The notes beneath the pieces are model-generated. The model was not told the origin of the DNA, did not search any database, and was given only the letters and a program-made list of their open reading frames with translations. This document shows positions 1 through 11,300 of a stretch of 64,000 bases of DNA, piece by piece (position 1 is the first letter of the stretch; every line of letters begins with the position of its first letter). Source of the DNA: Mycteria americana (lineage: Eukaryota > Chordata > Aves > Ciconiiformes > Ciconiidae); NCBI RefSeq assembly GCF_035582795.1, contig NC_134396.1:31601683-31665682 (forward strand), written 5' to 3'. A program made the translations under genes and the position numbers.

Positions 1-3000
1 AGAAACAAGAGGAAAGGATCATCTTCAAGTTATCTATTTAGACAGGAAATGAAATGTATATTTTCTGAAAAGGGCAGAAGGAATTAATAATAAGACCACA
101 ACAGGGTCTTACTAATAACTTTCCAGTCTGCCTTCTCTTCAAGGTCTGGGAAACTGTCCTCTTCTTAAACCATTGGTATTTACAGCTTAATGTTTCAGAG
201 CTTTCTGGGTACTTATGGCCTATCCTACTTCAATAAAAGCAAAGAGACACCAAAGTTATTGTTGGTAGGACCCAGATGAATTAGTCCTGGCAAGAGCTGA
301 CAAATTCTTGCAAAATAGTGTACCACCTAGACTCCAGCAGAAATCAAGGAGATACAGCTTTGTTAGAACACCCCTTGATTTTTCAACACCTTTGTTGCCA
401 GTTGCAGGTTTCTTGGAATCATAAGCTTTAATGTGGTAAGTTTTGTGGGCTTGGTTTTGTTTTGTCGAACCTCTGTGCAAACAAATAAGAGCTCAATAGA
501 GATCATGGCAGCATTCCCAGAAGACGTAAGGCAGTATATAAAATACTATGTAGCGGGATGGCTTTGTTAATAATTTTTCACCCTTAAGTACAGTAATTTG
601 ATTTAGTTACAAAAGTGTTATGCAGCTGGAGGGAGAATGAAGTCTTCTGTTTGCTGAAATGTTGTGCTTCTGTGGAAGACAATCATGTTCAAAAGTCTTT
701 TTCTTTTTCTTTACCTGGCTGCTCTTCTTGAAGGATGTTCAGCCTGTAACCCCCAACTCCACCCCACCCCCATGCTTGGCACTGCACGTACTTTGCAAAG
801 CTGCAAGGCAGGCAACCCTAACACAGAGAGACCATTATGTTTCTTTAAAACAGATATGGAAAATTCCTTTTTCTATTTAAAAAAAAAATCCCAGTGCCAC
901 AATGTTTTTCATTTAAAAACAAACAACAACAAAAATCGGATCAGCCTGTTCTTTCCCAAGGCTGCCTTATAAACAGTTTTCACTGTTATGCGCAAAGGAT
1001 GACAAATTTAGCTAGGGCTTGAAGAAAGACAACTCAGCTGACGGCAAGTAGACAAGGCCAATTCCCTTGGTTATGGATACATAATGTGGTAGGGCAAAGG
1101 GAGAGAGAGAGAAAAAAAAAATTTGGAAGAAGAGGATGCATGTTAACTGATGTACAGTAAGAGCTGGATCTGAAGTTCTTCTCCCCCATGACTGTTTTGC
1201 AGGAAACGCATCCCAGGTACATGTGAATCTTGCCTGAGTCTACTAGAAACCATGCTTCTCCTGTGAGACCCAGCCCTTAGCCTCTCTGGTTTTCCCACAT
1301 AAAAAGACATCTTCTTTGGAAAAATGGCTACAGAAGACTAGATTCCTGGATCAGGCAGCTCTTGCGAAACTGTTGAACTAAACCCTTTAAAAAGGAATTT
1401 TGGCTGCTTAGCTCTTCAGAGACCAGCTTGAGACATGCACATGCTGCTGAGGGCCACTGGAGCGGATGGTGTTCCTCTCTCAGCCAGTGGTGCTGAGCAC
1501 CTGGCAGAAATTGGCACTTTTTGGAAGAACCACGGATTGCTTTCTCTGTAGTTATTTAATCTTCATACCAATGTGGCTTCATTGACATCAGCAAAATTTC
1601 AGTAGCATGGAAGCAGTGCAACAGAGTGAGAAATTGAGCATGGGCCTCTGAATGCATTCAGGCAAACCTGTTTTTCTTCTTCCTAGCTTTCTCTCTCTCT
1701 GCCCTTCTTCTTTACATTCAAATACTGATATGAATTGCTTCTGATAATTATGTCTTTTTCCCCTTGTACTTAATTAAAATCTTTAGTAACTTTTTTTATT
1801 AGTGTTCCAATTTAATTGAAACATACAAACAATTCTTACAGTTTGCTGTGCTGCATTTGTGGCAGATGGAGTGAAAACACAACTTCAGTTATAGCAGATT
1901 AACTTGGGGGAAAAGAACCCAGCTATATTAACATGGTTGCATGGAATTTTTTCAGTAGGGGTATTGCTGATTATGGGTGAAGTTCTGGACAATGCTGGGA
2001 TGCAGAAGGTACACTCACTTCACAGATTAATTGCTGCAGCTTACAACCAGCAAGCAAAATCACTGATTGGATCTAGGCTCCATATGGCAGTCTCGTCGTT
2101 GTAGACCCAAGTGACCTTAGCATCCTCATTGCTACATTGTCCAGTGCTATACTTTTACATATCTTGTGATGTAGTTATATGACAGTATATTTCCTTTCCT
2201 CTATTTTAGCATCAAGAGTTCACCCGCCTCTAGCCTGCATGACATCACTGTTAGTAATTTGCAAGATTCCACAGAACTATTGATTAGCCTATACACAGAC
2301 ATGCTACAAAGAATGTCAGAACAATAAATTGTGGTTTAGCTGCTTATGAGTAATGCACAGAAATGCAAGAACAGTAATTACATTTTTCTTTACATTTACT
2401 GCAAATTTAAACATTAGTTATGATAAACTTTTACGTAAGTCATTCTAGAATATGTACAGGTCATGTCAGAACAAATATTTTCTTTACTTTCAGAGCGTTT
2501 TGAATAAATAGCCTTTTGTCTTCTCAGCTTGACCAGCTCAGTGACTTGGTTGCCAGGAATCTAAGCGTACACACTTTAGAGAGAAAGGAATATTAAGACA
2601 GTTCTATGAAATCTTCTCCAGGAATGACGTAAAACCATTTCCAACACAGAAAAATACCACTCAGTTAAAGTCTGATATCTTTCAGCCCTGGCAAAATCCA
2701 GTATTATAACTTTCACCAAAAGACTAGGATCCTTTCTTTGCTGAGGTTCCCATAAAGACCCCAGCAGAGCTATTACAGATCAGATTTTAAGGACCTGACA
2801 ATGCTACATATAGGGAAAACTGCTGGTCACTCTTCTTAAACATTGGCCATCAGTGCTGTGGCTGGGGCAGCTCATGTTTCAGAAGGATGTTTTGTGTCTG
2901 TGGAAGCAAGGAGACACGCTCTGGCAGGTGATTTACACGCTCAATTAGTTGCTCTTTGGAACCATTGAGAGTTTGAAGTGGTACCGTGACTCTCCAGGAT

Positions 3001-3721
3001 GCTGACTGCCTGACAGCAGAGCCAGACCCTGGCTTACAGCCCTGCCTTCAACCGTGGCATGTCCCTGTGAAAGAAAGGCAAAGCCTGAGTGCAGGCTGTC
3101 CTGCTGTGGGACTGGTCAGGGCTACAGGACGAGACTTGGCACTGCTGTACAGAGCGCCGGTTAAAGGAGTGTCCCACGGAACAGAGCACCTCCTTGTCCC
3201 ACTCCGAGCGCGTGAAATCCATCAGGCAGTGCCCACTGCCTTCCCCCTTCCCACAGCTGGCGAGTTCAGTTCAGTGCTGTAAGTAAGGGTTCTCAGTCCA
3301 GCGCTTGCATCCCTCCCACCCAAGACCAGCATGTGTATCAAGTGGACATGCTGGCAAACAGCAGTGTCCTACCAACTGAAACCCTCTCCCAGGATGTCGG
3401 AGGGGTTTTTCCCCATGTATTCTCTGCATACAGAGTATTTTATAGTAAGTGCATCTTCTTTTCTTTAAAAAGCCACAGCATTTTACTCCCAACAATTTAT
3501 TGTGTAGTTAGAAGGGGTTAAAACTACAAGATCACCTGCTGTCAGGTTGGGCGTAACATGTAAGGTTTGCGTTGCTTGATCCCAGTCCTCAAGTTCACTC
3601 ACGTAAAAGTGCCTCCTTTCAGGCAGTGCAAAGGAGATGGGGGGCACGGCATGGATAGCTGAAAAGGTACAGCACCAAAGTGGGACACACCAGACTGCTT
3701 CTGTTTAGTGGAATGCAACAG
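1..3721. other. Intergenic DNA, no gene recognised
   Basis: AT-rich single-copy-looking sequence. The open frames are short (100 codons or fewer), unrelated to any family I recognise, and lack flanking splice signals that would join them into a gene. A purine tract with GA repeats and an A-run occurs at about 1101-1121. Slightly higher CpG density is seen around 3120-3220 but is too weak to call an island. The stretch could hold conserved non-coding elements, which cannot be judged from one sequence. Confidence 0.7.
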
Positions 3722-3802
3722 ACTTGAGTGTGCCTCAGTTCCCCACCTGTCAAAGAGGAAAAACTTTGTCAGGTAGGCTAGTGCTGTTAGGAGGATGTGT
3801 AT
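3722..3802 (+). repeat. Probable MIR SINE fragment
   Basis: The stretch contains the hallmark MIR core wording: TGTGCCTCAGTT, then CCCCACCTGTCAAAGAGG. About 30 bases further on comes GTGCTGTTAGGAGGATGTG, which matches the downstream MIR block (a GTTGT..GAGGAT-like segment) in the right order and spacing. MIR elements are tRNA-derived SINEs that were active in early amniotes, so copies in birds are old and fragmentary. No tRNA-derived 5' head or 3' tail is recognisable. The call rests on recalled consensus wording, not on an alignment. Confidence 0.55.
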
Positions 3803-5511
3803 TTCTCTTGAAGGTCACAGAAAGCCCAGAGCATATGAAGAACACTGGCAAGAAACAAATATAGATTTGCAGAGTGGTGGGCATCTTCAGTTAATCATAT
3901 AATACATGTGCTCAATGCACATACTACAAAAACAGTGTTTTACGCTGAGCTTTTGACCCGCAACTGAAGAAAGTGCAACACTTACCAAATGCAACAACAG
4001 TGCCTCCTCCAGGATGTTCAGGATGTTTTACTGACCAGAATTCAGAGAATGAGAGTACTCATGAATGTCTGGCAGAATTCATCAGGCAAAAGAATAATTT
4101 TCATAAGATATATTTAGTATTTCATACCTAATTGGGCAGAGAAGAAAATACTTGGCAGGGATCTGCTTTATGTGCTGTATCCACTTAAGGAAGAAGAACA
4201 TGACTCCTTGGAGGAACCTTCAAAATTATAAGCAGTTCAGTAAAGCATCCCGGGGACTGCATTTTCTGTGCATTGCACAGAGAGGTTGGCACACGACTCC
4301 TGCACTCCATAAAGTCTTCAGTCTGAAGCTCTATACTGACTAATAAAAAAATAAAACAGTATTAACAAGTTAATGATGCTCCAGTATTCACCTTTTACAA
4401 CTGATTCTGAACCCACTGAGTCAAAAACTACTTAAAATTGTCACAAACACTTGACAAACTATGGGAAAATGGTGAGCATTTTCAAATTCGAAGGAAGTGT
4501 TTTGATCTGGATTTGCAATTAGATGAGACCACTGCAGATGGGAGACTTAGACTGTAAGGAGGCAGGCTTTCATGCTCCTAGCAGGCTGGGGACAAGGGAG
4601 GGACACAAAGCAAGAAGCTGAATTTACTTTGCAGAGGAAGGAATTTCCCTATGGAGAAAACATTACTTCAGTTATGGCTGGCAGTCAAAAAGGGCAAGTG
4701 TACACTGAGCCATCCTTATTTTGGCATGATTTTCCTTGTATTTCTGAAGGTGTAGGCCACTGCATGATAAGTACTCTTTTATGCAGGACATTAATTTTCC
4801 TTCTTTGCTGCCTTCACATCTTATTTGTGGGATGCTCAGGAGATAGGCATGTATTTGTATTTTATCTAATATAGCTTTACCTTTATTCCTTGGTAATGTG
4901 CTTTGCAGCCAATTGAAATTGTCAGTTATTGCCTCAGAAGTGAGCATAAATTATGAGCAAAGTCTTGTGGTCATAAATTTTTGCATTAAAAAAATATTAG
5001 GAGAATATATTAATTTTCAGAATGGAGCTATTCTGGAAAAGTCTCTAGTATTATGGTTTAAATTCTGGTTTTCAAATCCCAAACTGCTTCAGTTAAGGAC
5101 AAAGCACAAGTATTTTAAATACTTTTTCCGTGGGTTTTGAGACATTTTCATGGTATCAAAGGGAAATTTTAATTATTTTTAAGAACTACCTGTTTGGGGG
5201 AAAAAAGTCTCAGTGAAATATAAGTGCACCAGCTCTACACATGAAATTTGAGGCCATCTTTTTTTTAAAGCAATTGCTGTGGCCTGCATATAATAGATGT
5301 TCAGGCAGTGTACCTAGCTGACAGTCTGCATATGGTAGAGCCCAGATACAGTTGGTAATGGGCTAATGACTCACCAGCTGTCAGTAACTAATCAGTTAGA
5401 AGAAGTTGGTAAAACAAGTTTCAAAGAGGGCTGGGTTCGAGATTAGTGTATTTATAGAGTGATTCCTCTGACAAGGTGTGATGAACAGGGAAGACTGAAG
5501 TAGCTGGGAGG
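3803..5511. other. Intergenic DNA, no gene recognised
   Basis: AT-rich sequence with only short open frames. I see no exon-like or RNA-gene-like structure. Confidence 0.65.
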
Positions 5512-5553
5512 GAATGAATGAATGAATGAATGAATGAATGAATGAATGAATGA
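5512..5553. repeat. (GAAT/ATGA)n tetranucleotide microsatellite
   Basis: About ten uninterrupted copies of a GAAT unit span 42 bp, flanked by non-repetitive sequence. A perfect array of this length is likely to vary in length between individuals (general property of microsatellites). The minus-strand frame through it reads as repeated SFIH, which is an artefact of the repeat and not a gene. Confidence 0.97.
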
Positions 5554-7829
5554 TGGAGACCTTGTCCTGTCTTAAACATGGGCTCCGTGGATGACAGCCA
5601 GCGACAGAGATGAGCCTGGATCAAATATTTTTTTGCCTCTGAGGAGGAGTGGCAATAATGCCAAGCTAGACTGAAAAGACTTAGTGACTGAAATGCCTAA
5701 CAATTTTATGGTTTTATCTTTTACATGAATAAGAACTATGCAAAAATAAAAAATGCTCACTTCAGTTGTGAACTGAAAAATGGAATAACATGATGATTAG
5801 GAGTTGTTTATGGGTCAAAATTTGGGTTTTAATTCTTCTTTTCCTTTCTCTGATTTGGAAGTAACAAATCCAGTGTGTCAATTTCAAACAGCGCAGCCTG
5901 AAGACCTCCTCCTTCTATGTGTAACGACATAGGCAGGTACTGCCTGGTTGATTTCACATAAAATCATGATATATCACGATTTGCTGTGATATATTCCTCT
6001 TGTGGCTCTTCTGTTCAGTCCAGGCAGATTTCTTGCACTGTTTATTCATACTTCTCTTTTCTTTTCTTCAAAATAAAGCACTAAATATTGCATTGCAGTC
6101 CAGAAAAAAAATCTGCTCAAAAAAATGCCTCTCAGAGAAAAAGTTATTATATGCTCTACCACTATTACTACTACCTTTATTTTTATTATACTGCCTATAA
6201 TCACTATGGAAAATTGTAGCTGTTTACAATGTGATGTTCATCTTGATCACATTTGATTATTAGTTTTTCACCACAGCTAGGGGTTAATTGTCAAGTAGGT
6301 CTGCAGCATACACAGAGTTAACACAGGAGGTGCAAGATGGTTGGAAAGGAAGTCATAAATCCTTGCTGCAGATTGCTTTATTCTTTGGCATGGAGCCAGT
6401 GAGGAGCATTATCTCAGAATGCTAATACATTCCAGGTCATTTAAGGATGCCGTCGATGGCAGTGATGTGTTGGCCAAGACATGGATTAGATGTCCTAATA
6501 AGACTCTTTGATGTCTAGATTCACTAAACTAACAGAAGCTCTAATAATAACCTAACACGGTTTAAAAATATGCTCTGATAATGGAGTTTGGAAGAAGCCT
6601 TAGCAGGTCTTGGGATTGGTTCTGACCTGGGTCGGTCCAGGGCAACGGTGGCCCTGAGCATGACTCAGGATCAGGCACCACAGACATGTGCCTGGTTACT
6701 TCCAGCTGTTTGTCGTGCTCAATGAGAGAGGTGAAGGAGGGCAAAGGGTCTGCTGTGAGAGATGCTGTGAACATGCCGCAAGGCTAAATGCTGCTTGTGT
6801 TTGTTTGAACTTAGAGAGCTTCAGGAGGCACAAAAAAGCAAAGAAACAAGCTAGCACATGCTACCAAGACTCCTCATAGGCTTGGCCAGTATTCAGTGTG
6901 TTATGTCCAGATTCTTGTATAACCTAAAACGCAATCCTGAGAAAGAAAATGGGAGACTTGCCGTTATCATTGTCATCTCCCTCTCTCTGTAGTGGTAATA
7001 TTCAAAATCGATACCAAAGACCTCCCAGCTAGGAACTGCATGTTTTCCAGTTACTATTGTCTAACTGTGACAACTTGCAGCAGTATAGCAGGAGTACTTC
7101 TACCTGTACCAAAGGGATTGGACCATAGCGAGTCTTCTTTTGCAGAGAATAACTCCCTTTATCACTGGAGTTAATATACACTACATACATTTAAAGTCTT
7201 CATGGTTTTGTGGATTAAACAACAAGGTAAAAATTGATCCACAGCATTAGATTTTATTGTGGAAGACTCAGGTGTAAATCCTACTGACCACCAGTTCCTC
7301 TTAGTGTCAGGGGCGTATCTGAGCCACTCCCCTGGCCGAGTTTAAAAATGATGAAGAAAAAATACAAAGTGATTACATTCCCTTCTCAGCCAGGCCTAAG
7401 CCATGAAATTAAGAAATGACATAAAAGCTCTTTTGCTAGGTTAATAGCTATGTTAGGACACTGGGAACCTATTTGCTTGTTTTGTAATAGATGTGTTTCC
7501 CAATAAAGTCAAAAAGAAGAAGCTCACATCTGCAGGGGTTGAGGTCAGGGGATTTCTTTGCAGGGGTGCTGCTCCCTGGTGTGTAATTAAAACCCTGAAA
7601 GAAATCTACCTAAACAAACAATAGCTCTGTTATGACAAGAGTTGCCAGATGGTGCTTGGTCATGCAGGTTTACAAGTTGTTTTTGGTTTTTAACATATAA
7701 GCGAACTTCCTTTGAAGTAAATTTCCGTTGCTGTAAGTGGATTTATGCAGGAGAAAACAGATAGCAGGGGACTTTGATTTCTGCCTTATCCTCCCTGTAT
7801 TTATGCAGTTAGGGGAATAAGATAGCTAC
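5554..7829. other. Intergenic DNA, no gene recognised
   Basis: AT-rich, with short frames only. It contains the dyad at 5961-5994, listed separately. No other structure stands out. Confidence 0.6.
5961..5994. other. AT-rich overlapping dyads around TGATATATCA
   Basis: The 22 bases at 5961-5982 form a palindrome with one mismatched pair, centred on the perfect 10-mer TGATATATCA (5967-5976). The segment ATATATCAC at 5969-5977 can also pair perfectly with GTGATATAT at 5986-5994, leaving an 8-base loop. This gives two mutually exclusive foldbacks. Function is unknown; it may be chance in AT-rich DNA. Confidence 0.7.
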
Positions 7830-8395
7830 CCTTGTATGTCAGCGGAGAGTTCCCAGACTCGAGGCGGGGGACAGGGATTACTCCGGTAGATTTCGGCTGC
7901 CCAGACCAGGCGGCGCAGTGGCACCACGTGGTGTGATACGCCACATCATCCCCTGCTCTCTTGTTCCCAGCAAGCGCTGCAGGTCTGTGACGTCTGGTTC
8001 TGCTCACGACAGAGACCTGCCGAGAGCATCTCGTGACATGTTTTGTGCTCAGAAGGGGCCTTTCTTTCAAAAGGGAAATGTGATTTGAAAGAAAAATGGG
8101 GAAGGTCTTGAATTCTCAGTTGGGACCTATCTGTTTGCTCACTGAAGTGTTCGATGGACTCCTGTGAAGCAAGGCACTTCAAGGGGGGTGCAGGCTGGAG
8201 CGGGCTGCCAGCGCCCTCGGTGCCGGATGCCAGATGAGGGCGGCGGGGTTCCAGTGTGCGGTGCCATGCCCCAGCAGCCCCCCGGGGGACAGGCCTCCTG
8301 CAGCTCCTCCCTTCCTGTGTCAAGGGGAGATTTTCAATGCGGAAATTGTCCCCCTCCGCACCCCCTGCACCCCCCCAAAATTCTTTTGTCTCGAC
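7830..8395. promoter_or_regulatory. Small orphan CpG-rich islet with CACGTG palindrome and CRE-like site
   Basis: CpG density is far above the surroundings: I count about 14 CpGs in 7842-8033 and about 26 across 7842-8395, against very few in neighbouring kilobases. It contains the perfect 12-bp palindrome CACCACGTGGTG (7922-7933), which carries an E-box bound by bHLH-ZIP factors such as USF, MYC and CLOCK. A CRE-like TGACGTC lies at 7988-7994. A C-rich tract follows at about 8350-8377. Small orphan CpG islets often mark distal enhancers or non-coding RNA promoters (inference). No initiator or first exon can be pinned. A 153-codon minus frame (7946-8407) runs through it but looks like a by-product of high GC. 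Confidence 0.5.
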
Positions 8396-11300
8396 TGTTT
8401 TTCTCATTTTTCTTCCTCATCTTGTGAAAATACCAGCATTAATCAGAACAGAAATTTTGCATTTTTATTAGCTCTCCTCGGAAAAGGTGATGTGCTGCGT
8501 GCTTTCAGTAAACAGATCAGTCTGTCCTTGCTTTGCAGACGAAGAAGGTAAACCACAGATAAAGTAGTTTCTTTGAGCTTGCATAGAATATAATGGCAAA
8601 ACTGAGAACAGTGGCTCAGTCCCTCAACTTTCCCTCTGTAGCTGCTGCTCTAGGGAAAATATCCTGGTTTTATTACAGAGATCACATAAATCAGAAACTA
8701 TGTCAAAGTGTTTCCCAAATCAGGAAGATTAGCTTAGTCCTGCAGTGCTAAATCGTGGTTCATCTGAAACCTTCTGCTTACAGAAAAAGTCAAAAGTGCA
8801 TGCTGCATGTTTGGGTTGTTTCAAGGAGTTTGAGGTATCCAGATGTGCAGGGGAGCAAGGGCTGGAGATATAACTGGGCTGCACCACATTAGTTGCTAAC
8901 CCATTGATAAATAACATCCTTGAAGCTTGTCATTTATACTGGACCCAGAACTGTCACTGATCATAACTGAACTATTGTATAAACACAGCCGTGGCAAAAT
9001 ATCTGGGAAAAATGTTTGACGTGATGGTGAAGTACATAGCGATCATGTGGTATCACCTCATTAAACTACTGTTTTGTGATCAGCTCCATCTGCCTGTCAC
9101 AAAGGTGTTTCCTATCGCAAGCACTTCATTTTTAAGCCATGTTTTTCTGATGCGGTTGTACAGATTCGACCTCAGAATGAATTTAAAAATTAACCCATAT
9201 AAGGTCAATGTGCAAACCTCTTCTCCACTGACTTGTCATCTGCTACGTATGCCAAGATGACGGGTAACTTTATGAAACACTAAAAAGGAGTTTGTCCATT
9301 TCATGGGCTTATGGTTTCTTCTTACCTTGTCAGGGATCCAGGAGAAAGGTGGCCGGTTGCTCATGAACCTCAAAGAAGGACGGTATTTGCTTCCTGTTGC
9401 ATTTTGGGTGTGACTGCGTCACCAGATGCTGGCACACTTGGAGGACAGCCCCACGTGTATCTCTTTTTAAACAGTGCTCTTTCATTACAATGATAAAACG
9501 GTTACTAGTATGGTTGTATAATTAAAAATTATAGAAATTATCTATTATTTCCTTCACAGCAACGGATGAAAAACACAGGAGGAAATAAGAATGGAACAAA
9601 AATGTGAAAATAACACAGAATGTAAAACTATTAAGTACAACGAGAGACACACAACAGAGGTAATTAGAGGCAGGCTGACAAACTTCTGCTCCCTTGATAG
9701 GTAAACAAACACTTCTGGCCAACATCTCCTATGTGAATTGTCACGATACATTGCTTATCTGTGGTTTCACATACTCTTTCTTCTTGCACTATCTGCAACA
9801 TGACTGATAGGTAACTGATAACTGAACACAGGCATTGTGCAACGTTCAGAAGTTGCAGAGGGACTTTGCAGGGAATTCAAGTTCAACAAGACAGAGAGAT
9901 CATCCTGTAGACCGGGAGGTGTGGAGCAGGGGCTCTCCAGAAATCCTGTTGTGCTCTGCATCTGTCTCCCCCTCTGAGGCACTCAGTGATGTGCAACAGG
10001 GTTTTCTAGATCTGGGCAGAAACAACTTCGCAGCAGCACAGAGATGCATTAGCAGTGCCATATATCAGAGCAGTGGTAGCTTCACAGTCTCTGGAAGGAA
10101 GGTGGCACCGAGATGGCTTTGCAGCGGGGACTCATCAGAGCAATGGGAAAAGCATCGGTGTCCCCCACTAGCTGGGCAATCTGTGAAGCAGGAGGGGGCT
10201 GGTAGAGGAGAGCCAGGGACCCCGCTGGGGCTGTGGGTAGGGGTCTGAGGCAGGGGGGCTTGCTGTACCTCTAAACACCATCTCAAGTGAATTGCCTTTA
10301 GCAACTGGCCTTTAGCAACAACTCCCAAGAGCACTAAATGAGAGAAATGCAATGAGCACAGGGTAATAGCCATGGCTGTAGTGGCTTAGCTGGGAGGAGA
10401 GAAAGGGTCCAAGTGTTTCAGTCCTCCCAAGGATCCTGAGGGCTTGTGAGTGGAGAGACCCAGGGGTAAGTGATGAGAGTCTGGTTATGCAAAACTAGAA
10501 ATAGGAGTCAGCTCTGAGTCAGGGTTTGAGCAAGTCTTGTTTCAGAGCAGGATCCTTCAGCAGACTGAGCCTAACGCTTGTTGTGGCCATTGGCAGCAGC
10601 CAGTGCGTTACGTGGAGCTATGCCAATATAAAATAAATGTTATGACTTCACTTCTTCAATGTATTACACGTCCAAATTTTCACTTGCTGTGTAAGAGTCA
10701 ACTCAAGATAGATATGTGGAAGGAGTAACATGTGCATGGATGTGCCTGTCTACCAAGGCCACATGTCTGTTTGCTGATCACGGTACTTACAATGCTGAAA
10801 AATACACTGTGATATTCATGAAATGAAGAAAGATTAGGCCATGCCTTGTCTGAACCTGACATGTTACTTCACTGGTTGTTGGTTTTGTTTATTGGTTTAC
10901 CATCACCCTGCAATTTGTTTCCCGTAACCTCTAGGGGAACCCACGGATTTATTTGAACTGTCTCCATGCTACTACTTTGATGCTAACCTGCAAGACTTTC
11001 TTCCTTTGAATCTGCTCTGTGTCTGCCTTTTTCATGATGTCTCTTGACATTTAGACAAAATGGCAGGCTCCAGCAGAAGTCCCAAGGAGTTCTGTTTTTT
11101 TCAAACCCAACTTTATGTTCTCATCCACAAAAAAAATTAGAACACTTTTACATATTCTGCTTTAAAGGCAAGTTGCTGTTATTTGCTTCTGCCCCTTTTC
11201 TGCCTGTCTGAGTCTCTAAGCTCTTCAGTCTAAAGATCATGCCCAGGTTTATAAAAGCTTGTATGAAACCTAACAGGTATTATCCTGGTCCCGGCCTGGA

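Noticed and set aside
5421-5624. Frame with repeated SFIH units
   Set aside because: It is produced by the tetranucleotide microsatellite.
7946-8407. 153-codon open frame on the minus strand
   Set aside because: It coincides with the GC- and CpG-rich islet where stop codons are rare by composition; plus-strand frames overlap it, and the protein is low in recognisable motifs.
9835-10248. 137-codon plus frame overlapping a 102-codon minus frame
   Set aside because: Overlapping frames on both strands and no recognisable domain suggest a locally stop-poor composition.
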